DNA of 64,000 nucleotides from DASUPK01 sp963833375. GTDB lineage: Bacteria; Actinomycetota; Thermoleophilia; Solirubrobacterales; 70-9. Shown here one piece after another: positions 24,778 to 32,441 of this stretch. The position numbers and the translations under genes are program-made. A model generated the notes under the pieces. It made no database searches. It was not told the origin of the DNA and was given only the letters and a program-made list of their open reading frames with translations. How positions within the stretch are numbered: position 1 is the stretch's first letter; every line of letters begins with the position of its first letter. The stretch is taken from positions 310,001 to 374,000 of the forward strand of contig CAWHXR010000001.1 of the NCBI GenBank assembly GCA_963833375.1. The letters run 5' to 3'.

Positions 24778-25464
24778 CTACGGCGGCGGTGGCACCGAGG
24801 GCCGCGGCGGGTAGAGGTAGTTCCAGACGCCGCCGGTGAACTCGCCGGGATCGCGGGCGCGCACCGGATCGAAGTGGTTCGTGACGCTGTAGCGGGCGCC
24901 GACCTGGACCTGCCCATTGACGACGCGCGTCTGGAAGCGATCGAGCGGGCGCACCGGCGGGCCGCCGATCCGCTCGCCCAGGAAGCCGTAGACGCCGCCG
25001 TGGCAGGGGCAGATGAAGTTGCCGGCGGCCTGGACGAAGTTGACCGGGCAGCCGAGATGGGCACAGCGAGTGGTGATCGCGATGTACTCGTCCGGCGTCT
25101 CCCGCTCGTATCCCGACGGCAGATTGGGGATGTCGGGGTTGCCCTGGCGGACGTAGACGGTCGTCTTGCCGGCTTCCCCGATCCCCTGCACCGCCGTGAT
25201 CACCACCGGCCGGTAGGTGTCCGGGCTGAAGTCCGAGGTCGAGCCGACGGCCTGCCAGGGCTCATCCTCCTGCTCGAAGAGGGGCGCAGCCGCGAAGCCG
25301 ATCGCGGGCAGCACGATGGCGAGCCCGGCGATGCCGCCCAGCGCCTGGCCACCGACGGTGAAGGCGGTACGGCGAGTCATGGACTCGCCCTGGAAGTAGC
25401 CCGCGGGGTCCGGGGTCGGAAGGCCCTTCGGTGCCCCCTGCTTGTCGTTTCCCTCTTCAGCCAC
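24778..25464 (-). CDS. qcrA: Rieske iron-sulfur subunit of the Qcr complex
   Basis: 228 aa. A twin-arginine-type start, MTRRTAFTVGG, precedes one hydrophobic anchor (about 36-60), so export by the Tat system encoded at 19186-20259 is likely. The [2Fe-2S] site is complete: CAHLGC and CPCHGG with two Cys and two His. A Pro-rich C-terminus follows. It accepts electrons from menaquinol and passes them to cytochrome c. The frame overlaps the preceding hypothetical gene by 8 bp and precedes qcrB by 9 bp. Confidence 0.94.
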   Translation of the reverse strand: MAEEGNDKQGAPKGLPTPDPAGYFQGESMTRRTAFTVGGQALGGIAGLAIVLPAIGFAAAPLFEQEDEPWQAVGSTSDFSPDTYRPVVITAVQGIGEAGKTTVYVRQGNPDIPNLPSGYERETPDEYIAITTRCAHLGCPVNFVQAAGNFICPCHGGVYGFLGERIGGPPVRPLDRFQTRVVNGQVQVGARYSVTNHFDPVRARDPGEFTGGVWNYLYPPRPSVPPPP

Positions 25465-26068
25465 TGTCCGGCAGATCCTCGGCGGGGAAGCCTATCGAGT
25501 CGGCTGCGCGAGCCAGGGCACCACCGAGACCCGCCCGGCGGGCGTTTTGGGCGGCACTTTCGATCAGGTTCTCGGGGGCCCCGGGGTCCCCGCGGCGAAG
25601 CGACTCCTTGGCGCTTTCGTGCTCGTCGGTCGACCCCGCGGCGACCGCGACCGTCGCCGCGAGCCAGAGCGCCCGCGCGGCGGAGTCCGGCGAACCCGCC
25701 CCGTTCTCGGTATGAATCTGGGCGGAGAGGCTGATCAGGTCGGCGAGCTCCCTGACCGCCTCGAGGTCTCCCCTGGCGGCCAGTCGCTCGAGGCCCAGCG
25801 CGTAGAGATAGTCGCCCGCCAGCAGCCGGAGATCGGCGTCGGCCCCCTCGATCAGCCTGGGGGTCTCGTAGTGCAGCAGGTAGCCCTCCCTGATCGCCTC
25901 GAGCAGGAGGGTGTAATCGGCGGGGGCATCGGCGGCGCGCGGTCCCGCGGCGGCGAGCGCGCCCAGCGCGGGCTCCTCGGCGCAGTCACGGACGTAGGGC
26001 GAGATCACGTTCTCGCCGTCGCGAAGGAGCGCCGCCAGGGCGGCGAGCGAGGTCGTCGTCGTGGCCAT
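25457..26068 (-). CDS. Prenyl-synthase-like helical protein lacking DDxxD motifs
   Basis: 203 aa from ATG 26068. All-helical, with no signal peptide. The centre, LRLLAGDYLYALGLERLAARGD, followed by ELADLISLSAQIHTE, resembles the LLxGDYLLAxAxELLAxxGD helix of trans-prenyl synthases and HepS-like partner subunits. The catalytic aspartate-rich motifs are missing. It overlaps qcrA and shares the strand with the polyprenyl synthase gene, so a regulatory or partner-subunit role is possible. This is inference from one motif; function should be considered unknown. Confidence 0.6.
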   Translation of the reverse strand: MATTTTSLAALAALLRDGENVISPYVRDCAEEPALGALAAAGPRAADAPADYTLLLEAIREGYLLHYETPRLIEGADADLRLLAGDYLYALGLERLAARGDLEAVRELADLISLSAQIHTENGAGSPDSAARALWLAATVAVAAGSTDEHESAKESLRRGDPGAPENLIESAAQNARRAGLGGALARAADSIGFPAEDLPDSG

Positions 26069-26094
26069 GCGGGAGATCGAGATTAGGGCCTGCG

Positions 26095-27363
26095 TCAGGA
26101 AATGGCCTGACGGAACGCTTCGCCGGCGGCCTCGATGGTCTGCTCGATCGCCTCTTCGTCATGGGCGAGCGAGGGGAACCAGGCCTCAAACTGCGAGGCG
26201 GGCGGATACACCCCCCGCTCGAGCATCGCGCGGCAGAAGCGGCCGTAGGCAGCCGCGTTGCAAGCGGATGCTCCGGCGAAGTCGCGAACGGAGGCGGCAC
26301 TGAAGAAGACGGTCACCAGACCCGGGACGGCGCTCACCTGAACCGGGCGATCGCCGGCCGCTTCACGCAGCCCGTCGGCGAGCCGGCTGGTGATCGACTC
26401 GATCCCGAGGTAGGCGGGCCCGTCGAGCTTGCGAAGGGTGGCGAGCCCCGCCGCGACGGCGAGTGGATTGCCCGAGAGGGTTCCCGCCTGGTAGACCTCG
26501 CCGGCCGGCGCAATCCGCTCCATCAGCTCCCGCGAGCCGCCGTAGGCCGCCGCGGGCAGCCCGCCGCCGAGCACCTTGCCCATCACGGTCAGGTCGGCCT
26601 CCACCCCGAGCAGCTCCTGGGCACCGCCGTGGGCGACCCGGAAGCCGCTGATCACCTCGTCGAGGATGAGCAGCGCTCCAGCCTCGGCGGTCGCGTCCCT
26701 GAGGTTCTCGAGGAACCCCGGATCGGCCGGGACGACGCCCATGTTGGCCGGGATCGGCTCCGCGATCACGGCCGCCGGCTGCCGGGTCGCGATCGCCTGC
26801 TCCACGGCGGCCGCGTCGTTCCACGGCACGATCACCGTGTCGGAGGCCTGGGCCTCGGTGACGCCGGGGCTGGCCGGGACGCCCGCGGTCGCCAACCCCG
26901 AGCCCGCCTCAGCGAGGAGGCCGTCGACGTGCCCGTGGTAGGCGCCGGCGAACTTGATGATCGTGGTGCGGCCGGTGACCGCTCGCGCCAGGCGCAGTGC
27001 CGACATCGTCGCCTCGGTGCCTGAGCTGGTCATCCGGATCATCTCGACGCTCGCGAAGCGCCGGGCCACCTCGCTCGCCAGCTCGACCTCCCCGGCGGTC
27101 GGCGCGCCGTAGCTCGTGCCGCGCCCGGCCGCCTCCCGGATCGCCTCGACGACGACGGGGTCGGCGTGCCCAAGGATCAGCGGCCCCCAGGAGGCAACCC
27201 AGTCGACATAGCGGTTGCCGTCGACGTCCCAGATGTAGGGGCCCTCGCCGCGCGCGATGAAGATCGGGTTGCGGCCGATCGAGCGCATCGCCCGCACGGG
27301 TGAGTTGACCCCACCGGGGAGGACCTCCTGAGCTCGCCGGTACAGCTCCTCGGACCGGCTTAT
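26095..27363 (-). CDS. hemL: Glutamate-1-semialdehyde 2,1-aminomutase
   Basis: 422 aa if translation begins at ATA 27363, overlapping the TAA stop of ahbAB. The residues SRSEELYRRAQEVLPGGVNS are the conserved HemL start, yet no ATG, GTG or TTG precedes them in frame. The first ordinary start (GTG 27297) would remove them and 22 residues in total. A GGGAGG motif lies 10 nt before the ATA. Catalytic features: TSSGTEATMSALRLAR, FAGAYHGH, LILDEVISGFR and PLP Lys in VMGKVLGGG. It forms 5-aminolevulinate from glutamate-1-semialdehyde and is the third gene of a haem cluster. Confidence 0.92.
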   Translation of the reverse strand: MSRSEELYRRAQEVLPGGVNSPVRAMRSIGRNPIFIARGEGPYIWDVDGNRYVDWVASWGPLILGHADPVVVEAIREAAGRGTSYGAPTAGEVELASEVARRFASVEMIRMTSSGTEATMSALRLARAVTGRTTIIKFAGAYHGHVDGLLAEAGSGLATAGVPASPGVTEAQASDTVIVPWNDAAAVEQAIATRQPAAVIAEPIPANMGVVPADPGFLENLRDATAEAGALLILDEVISGFRVAHGGAQELLGVEADLTVMGKVLGGGLPAAAYGGSRELMERIAPAGEVYQAGTLSGNPLAVAAGLATLRKLDGPAYLGIESITSRLADGLREAAGDRPVQVSAVPGLVTVFFSAASVRDFAGASACNAAAYGRFCRAMLERGVYPPASQFEAWFPSLAHDEEAIEQTIEAAGEAFRQAIS

Positions 27364-28463
27364 GAGTGCTCAGCCTCCCAGTGCGCGTAGTCGTCGGTGA
27401 AGTAGTGGAGGCGGATCTTCTTGAACTCGGTCGAGGAGTAGAGGACCGCGCGATCGTCGCCATGGAGGTCGTGCTCGTCGGCGATCCTGTCGAGGATCGC
27501 GTCGCACTCCTCCTTCGAGCGGCCGTGCGCCATGGTGAAGACGCTGTACGGCCAGTCCGGATAGGTCGGGCGCTGGTAGCAGTGGGAGATGCCGCGGACC
27601 GCCGCCATGCGCGCGCCCACCTCGAGGATCTGCTCCTCGGGCACCCGCCAGACGCCCATTCCGTTCGCCGAGAAGCCGGCCCGGCGGTGGAAGAGGATCG
27701 CCGCGACGCGGCGCAGCAGCTTCCGGTCGACCATGCCCCGCAGGTGCTCCAGGAAGTCAGGGGTGCTCATGCCGACTTGATCGGCGGCCGCGTCGTAGGG
27801 ACGGTCGGCCACCTCCATGGGCCCCTGAAGGGCGCGGATCACCGCGACGTCGGTGTCGCCGTAGGGCTGGCGCTCAAGCTCGCGGGGCGGTGCCGTCTCG
27901 ACGGGGGCTGAGAGCGCCTCGGTGCCGCCCTCCATCTCCAGGTTCATGTTGATCTTGAAGAGCTGCAGCGTCGGCAGCTGGCGGATCGACTCGGCGCCGG
28001 TCAGATCCTGGAGGACGCGCAGCGTGCCCTCGAGTCCCAGCTCCGAGTCCGGCGGCGTCGCGATCGTGAACCAGAGGTTGAACTCGTGGGTGCGCAGGTA
28101 GTTGTGCGAGACGCCGGGATGCGAGTTGATGATCTGCGCGGGGCGGTGCGGGTTCTCGGCATCGACCTTGGCCGCGACCAGCATCGAGCTGTAGCCGAGC
28201 GCGCGCGTATCGAAGATCGGGGTGATCTCGCGGATGATCCGCTCGTCGAGCAGGCGCTGGGTGCGGGCCTTGACCTCGCTCGGCTCGAGCTCGGCCTCGG
28301 CGGCGATCAGCTCGAACGGCTCCGCTTCCAGCGGATAGCTCGACTGGAGCAGGTTCATCAGCCGCTTGTCGGTCTCGTCCAGCGGGACGGCCGCCCCGCC
28401 GGCGCGCGAGCGCAGCTTCGGCTTCGCCGTCGCCGTGGTGATCCCGTCGGCGGGCGTGTTCAC
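27360..28463 (-). CDS. ahbAB: Fused siroheme decarboxylase AhbA-AhbB (Lrp/AsnC-like)
   Basis: 367 aa, GTG start overlapping the hemB stop (GTGA). It has two tandem Lrp/AsnC-like halves (about 30-180 and 205-360). Each contains the siroheme decarboxylase signature: PGVSHNYLRTHEFNLWFT in the first, and ISHCYQRPTYPDWPYSVF in the second. FSANGMGVWRVP is also typical of AhbB/NirL. Known enzymes remove two acetate carboxyls of siroheme on the way to haem (Ahb route) or haem d1 (Nir route). Automatic annotation might call it an AsnC regulator, but the catalytic motifs argue for the enzyme. Its place between hemB and hemL supports tetrapyrrole synthesis. Confidence 0.85.
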   Translation of the reverse strand: MNTPADGITTATAKPKLRSRAGGAAVPLDETDKRLMNLLQSSYPLEAEPFELIAAEAELEPSEVKARTQRLLDERIIREITPIFDTRALGYSSMLVAAKVDAENPHRPAQIINSHPGVSHNYLRTHEFNLWFTIATPPDSELGLEGTLRVLQDLTGAESIRQLPTLQLFKINMNLEMEGGTEALSAPVETAPPRELERQPYGDTDVAVIRALQGPMEVADRPYDAAADQVGMSTPDFLEHLRGMVDRKLLRRVAAILFHRRAGFSANGMGVWRVPEEQILEVGARMAAVRGISHCYQRPTYPDWPYSVFTMAHGRSKEECDAILDRIADEHDLHGDDRAVLYSSTEFKKIRLHYFTDDYAHWEAEHS

Positions 28464-29449
28464 CGGCGGGCCGCCTCCGAGGCCAGCCAGGCGGCGGCGT
28501 CCTTGGCGAAGTAGGTGATGATCATGTCGGCGCCGGCGCGGCGAATCGCGGTCAGCGACTCCATCGCCGCGGCGCGCTCGTCGATCCAGCCGTTCGCGGC
28601 GGCGGCCTTCAGCATCGAGTACTCGCCACCGACGTGGTACGCGGCGAGCGGGGCGCCGGTCGCCTCCTTGACCCGGCGGAGCACGTCCAGGTACGGCAGG
28701 GCGGGCTTCACCATGACGACGTCGGCCCCCTCCTCGAGGTCGAGCTTCGCCTCCCGGACGGCCTCGTCGGCGTTGGCGGGATCCATCTGGTACCCGCGGC
28801 GGTCGCCGAACTCCGGCGTCGAGCCCGCGGCCTCCCGGAAGGGCCCGTAGAAGGCGGACGCGTACTTGGCGCTGTAGGCGACGATCGGCACCGAGGAGTG
28901 GCCCTCCTCGTCGAGCTGGCTGCGGATCGCGCCGACCCGGCCGTCCATCATGTCGCTGGGCGCGACCGCGTCGGCGCCGGCGGCGGCATGAGAGATCGCG
29001 GTCTTGGCGAGCAGCTCGAGGGTCAGGTCGTTGTCGACCTCGCCCTCCCGGACGATTCCGCAGTGCCCGTGCGAGGTGTACTCGCAGAGGCAGACGTCGG
29101 TGATCACCACGATCTCGGGGTGCGCCTCCTTCAGCGCCCGGACCGCCATCTGGACGACGCCCTCGTCGTCGTAGGCCTCGCTGCCGACCTCGTCCTTGCT
29201 CGCCGGGATGCCGAAGAGCAGCATGGCCCTGACTCCGGCGGCGGCGATCTCGGTCACCTCGGCGACCGCCTCGGAGATGGAGAGGCGCTCCATCCCGGGC
29301 ATCGAGGAGATCGGGTCACGCACGCCCTCCCCGGCGGTGATGAAGAGTGGCTGCACGAGATGGTCGGCCGTCAGGTCGGTCTCGCGAACCAGGTCGCGGA
29401 GCGGCTCGGTGCGGCGCAGGCGGCGGAGGCGTGTCGCCGGAAAGCTCAT
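28460..29449 (-). CDS. hemB: Porphobilinogen synthase
   Basis: 329 aa. The zinc-site cysteines are in DVCLCEYTSHGHCG, the Schiff-base lysines in YSAKYASAFYGPF and VMVKPALPYLD, and the substrate loop includes RGYQMDPANADEA. It condenses two 5-aminolevulinate molecules to porphobilinogen. First gene of hemB-ahbAB-hemL, all with overlapping ends. TAGAAT lies 7 nt before the ATG, so the operon may be transcribed as a leaderless mRNA. Confidence 0.95.
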   Translation of the reverse strand: MSFPATRLRRLRRTEPLRDLVRETDLTADHLVQPLFITAGEGVRDPISSMPGMERLSISEAVAEVTEIAAAGVRAMLLFGIPASKDEVGSEAYDDEGVVQMAVRALKEAHPEIVVITDVCLCEYTSHGHCGIVREGEVDNDLTLELLAKTAISHAAAGADAVAPSDMMDGRVGAIRSQLDEEGHSSVPIVAYSAKYASAFYGPFREAAGSTPEFGDRRGYQMDPANADEAVREAKLDLEEGADVVMVKPALPYLDVLRRVKEATGAPLAAYHVGGEYSMLKAAAANGWIDERAAAMESLTAIRRAGADMIITYFAKDAAAWLASEAARR

Positions 29450-29456
29450 GGCCTTG

Positions 29457-29462
29457 ATTCTA
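29457..29462 (-). promoter_or_regulatory. -10 box of the hemB-ahbAB-hemL operon
   Basis: TAGAAT on the minus strand, separated from the hemB ATG by 7 nt. Confidence 0.5.
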
Positions 29463-29500
29463 TGCCGGTCGACTAAACCGCCTGGGCGCGCGGGAGGCGG

Positions 29501-30856
29501 TTACGCGAACCGGCGTAGCGCCAGCCGCGCGAGCACCAGGTAGCCGACCGTCAGCAGCGCCAGGTGCAGCAGCGGCAGGCCGAGGTCCGGGCCCGATGCG
29601 GCCAGCGCCCCCGAGAGAGCGTCGACCGCCGGGCGGAACGGGAAGGCTCCGGCGATCACGTGGATCACGTCGAGCAGGCTCTTGCCGACCGTCCCTGAGG
29701 GCACCAGCGAGATGAAGGCGACGGGCAGCGCCAGGGCGAAGGCGAGCAGGGCGCTCGCCCTCACCTCGCGGGCGGCGGCCCCGATCGCCAGTCCCAGCGC
29801 CGAGGATGCCGCGCCGGCCAACAGGATCGCGGGGATGATCAGGTAGATCCGCCCCCAGGCGATCGACTCGAAGGGGGTGATGGCGACCAGCATCAGCAGG
29901 GTGACGAGGAGGGCCGCCGCAGTGCCGAGGGTTGCCTTCTCGATCAGCAGTCCCGTCCGGCTGACGAGCCCGCGGGTGAGCCTGGTGTAGGTGTTCTCCT
30001 CCCGCTCGAGCGCGAGCGACCCGGAGACGAGCAGCACCGTGACGAAGAGCAGGGTGATCGCCGCCGCGACGGCGACCGCGAAGGTGTCGAGCGGCGGGAT
30101 GCTCCCGGCGATCACCTGCTTGTCGACTGCGATCGGCTGGCGCACCGAGGAGAGCAGCGTGTCGGCGAGGGCCAGGTTCTGGCGCGCGAGCCGGGCGAAG
30201 TCGCTCACCTGGGAGACCTGGTCGCGCTCAGACGGCGGCAGGCTCGCCGCGATCGAGTTGAGGATCTCCTCGGAGCGCCGCAGGCCGAGGATGTGGACCG
30301 TCTGCCCGAGGAACGGGATCGTGAACTCCCCGCCGTTGGCGAGGATCCTCTCGTAGTTGCTCGCGACGTCGCTGATCTTGGCCGAGAGCAGCAGGTTGGC
30401 CTGGGTGAGCAGGGAGCTGATCCGGTCGTCGACGATCTGCGCCTTGAGCGGGTCGTCCTGGTTGACGATCACGTCGACCTTGGCGGGCTCCGTCCCGTTG
30501 GTGCTGAGCTCCGCCTGCAGCTTGCTGAGGAAGTCGGCCGGCAGGATCAGGCCCCCGAGCACCTCGCCGTCCTTCACCTTCTGTTCGACTTCCGCGCGGC
30601 TCTTCGCGGTGATGCAGTCGATCTTCGTGCAGAGCTCGCGGTAGGCCTCCTCCTGGCTGAACCCGCCGGTCGTGCCGAGGTTGAGCCCCGTCCCCTTCGG
30701 GATCTGGTTGAGGAACGCCACCCGCGGTTTCTCGGGCCCGCGCGAGATCGCGAGACCGATCAGCACCGCGAGCACGATCGGATAGATCACCAGCAGGCCC
30801 GTGACCAGGGGCGAGCGACGCAGCACCTGGAGGTCCTTGACCAGCAGCCAGCGCAT
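29501..30856 (-). CDS. ABC-2 type transporter permease
   Basis: 451 aa. One helix near the N-terminus (about 17-37), then a large extracytoplasmic region (about 40-245) without a recognised fold, and five or six helices from about 250 to the end. The layout is that of ABC-2 exporters such as those for drugs, lipids or antibiotics (YhaP/NatB-like). The ATP-binding gene upstream shares a one-base overlap (TGATG). The substrate is unknown. Confidence 0.85.
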   Translation of the reverse strand: MRWLLVKDLQVLRRSPLVTGLLVIYPIVLAVLIGLAISRGPEKPRVAFLNQIPKGTGLNLGTTGGFSQEEAYRELCTKIDCITAKSRAEVEQKVKDGEVLGGLILPADFLSKLQAELSTNGTEPAKVDVIVNQDDPLKAQIVDDRISSLLTQANLLLSAKISDVASNYERILANGGEFTIPFLGQTVHILGLRRSEEILNSIAASLPPSERDQVSQVSDFARLARQNLALADTLLSSVRQPIAVDKQVIAGSIPPLDTFAVAVAAAITLLFVTVLLVSGSLALEREENTYTRLTRGLVSRTGLLIEKATLGTAAALLVTLLMLVAITPFESIAWGRIYLIIPAILLAGAASSALGLAIGAAAREVRASALLAFALALPVAFISLVPSGTVGKSLLDVIHVIAGAFPFRPAVDALSGALAASGPDLGLPLLHLALLTVGYLVLARLALRRFA

Positions 30857-31605
30857 CAGTAGCCGCTCCTTCGCAGGAAGCGGACGAAGTCGTACTCGGC
30901 GGTGGCGGGCTGGCTCTTGGGCCGCGCGCCCGCGGCGCGGCGCATCTGGGCGAGTGTGCCGTCGAAGATCGACTCGCCGTCGGCCAGCACCACCAGACGA
31001 TCCCCGTACTGGCTCGCCTCCTCGATCTGATGGGTCGAGTAGATGACCGTGGTCCCGCCCTTCGCCAGCCCGGCGACGAACTCCCAGAGCCGGACCCGCT
31101 GGCCGGGATCGAGACCCGAGCTGGGCTCGTCGAGGAGCAGCGCGGAGGGATCGCCCAGCAGCCCGATCGCGATGTTGATCCGCTGCTGGTTGCCCCCCGA
31201 GAGGGACGAGACCTGGTCGTGGCGCCGGTCGGCGAGGCCGGTCTGCTCGAGCATCCGTTCGACGGTCGCCTCGATGTCGTCAGATTCCTCCAGCCGGGCG
31301 AAGAGGCGCAGGTTCTCCTCGACGGTCAGCCGCCGGTAGAGGGCCGCCTGCTGCGGCACCCAGCCGATCTCTCCCTCCGAGCGGCTGATCTGCCCGGCGT
31401 CCGGGCTGGTGATCCCGGCGAGGATCGAGAGCAGCGTCGTCTTGCCCGCACCGTTCGGGCCGAGCACCGCGAGCAGCTCGCCCTTGGAGGCCTCGAGGCT
31501 CACATCCTTCAGGGCGACCTGATCGCCGAAGGACTTGGAGAGGCCGTCCACCTCGAGCACGGGGGCGGCCCGGCGCCGGCGCGCCCGCGTGGGCTTCTCG
31601 CTCAT
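30856..31605 (-). CDS. ABC transporter ATP-binding protein
   Basis: 249 aa from ATG 31605. Walker A GPNGAGKTT, Q-loop WVPQQAALY, signature LSGGNQQR, Walker B ALLLDEPSSGLD and H-loop STHQ are all present, so the ATPase is complete. It powers the permease in the next gene. TAGCTT lies 7 nt before the ATG. Divergent from ymdB, 56 bp away. Confidence 0.93.
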   Translation of the reverse strand: MSEKPTRARRRRAAPVLEVDGLSKSFGDQVALKDVSLEASKGELLAVLGPNGAGKTTLLSILAGITSPDAGQISRSEGEIGWVPQQAALYRRLTVEENLRLFARLEESDDIEATVERMLEQTGLADRRHDQVSSLSGGNQQRINIAIGLLGDPSALLLDEPSSGLDPGQRVRLWEFVAGLAKGGTTVIYSTHQIEEASQYGDRLVVLADGESIFDGTLAQMRRAAGARPKSQPATAEYDFVRFLRRSGY

Positions 31606-31612
31606 CGCGCGA

Positions 31613-31618
31613 AAGCTA
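31613..31618 (-). promoter_or_regulatory. -10 box of the ABC exporter operon
   Basis: TAGCTT on the minus strand, 7 nt before the ATG at 31605. Confidence 0.35.
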
Positions 31619-31661
31619 GTGGGTCGGTGCATGCCGCACGTGCTCTACGCTGCGCCGCCTG

Positions 31662-32441
31662 ATGCGGCTCCTTTTCATAGGGGACGTGGTGGGCAAGCCC
31701 GGCCGAGAGGGGCTGGCGGCGGCGATGCCCGGGCTGCGGGCGGAGCGGATGCCCGACCTCGTCGTGGTCAACGGCGAGAACGCCGCGGGCGGCGTCGGCG
31801 TCACCGCGGAGACGGCGAACGAGATCTTCGAGGCGGGCGCCCACGTGATCACCCTCGGGAATCACACGTACCGCCACCGGGACGTCTACCCCTACCTCGA
31901 CTCCGAGCGGCGGATCGTCCGGCCGGCCAACTTCCCGGCGTCGAACCCGGGCCGGGGCCACACGATCGCCGAGGCGGCCGGCATGCGGGTCGCCGTGATC
32001 AACCTGAGCGGCCAGATGCACCTGCGGGTGGAGCGCAATCCCTTCGCGGTGATCGACGAGCTGCTCGAATCGCTGGCCGGAGCGGCCGACGCCTTCGTCG
32101 TCGACTTCCACGCCGAGCTCACCAGCGAGAAGGTGGCGATGGGCTGGCACCTCGACGGCCGGGTCGCCGCGGTGCTCGGCACCCACACCCATGTCCCGAC
32201 CGCCGACTGCCGGGTCCTCCCCGGCGGTACCGCTCACATCTCGGACGTCGGCATGACCGGCTCCCGCGCCGGCGTGATCGGTGTCAAGCGCGAGCAGGCG
32301 CTACGCGCCTTCAAGACCCAGATGCCGGTCCGATTCGATACCGCGGACGAGGACATCTGGCTGATGGCTGTCGCGGTCGAGATCGGAGACGACGGGCTCG
32401 CTCGCGGGATCGACCAGATCGTCGTCCCCGTCCCCTCCTAG
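31662..32441 (+). CDS. ymdB: YmdB-family metallophosphoesterase
   Basis: 259 aa. The metal-binding residues occur in order: FIGDVVGKPGRE, VVNGENAAGG, TLGNHTY, VDFHAELTSEK and GTHTHVPTADCR. Bacillus YmdB and its relatives are phosphodiesterases that hydrolyse cyclic nucleotides and affect RNA turnover and biofilm choice. Start ATG 31662 is supported by the motif beginning five residues in. Its last 141 bp overlap, on the other strand, the tail of the frame of the neighbouring membrane protein. Confidence 0.92.
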   Translation: MRLLFIGDVVGKPGREGLAAAMPGLRAERMPDLVVVNGENAAGGVGVTAETANEIFEAGAHVITLGNHTYRHRDVYPYLDSERRIVRPANFPASNPGRGHTIAEAAGMRVAVINLSGQMHLRVERNPFAVIDELLESLAGAADAFVVDFHAELTSEKVAMGWHLDGRVAAVLGTHTHVPTADCRVLPGGTAHISDVGMTGSRAGVIGVKREQALRAFKTQMPVRFDTADEDIWLMAVAVEIGDDGLARGIDQIVVPVPS

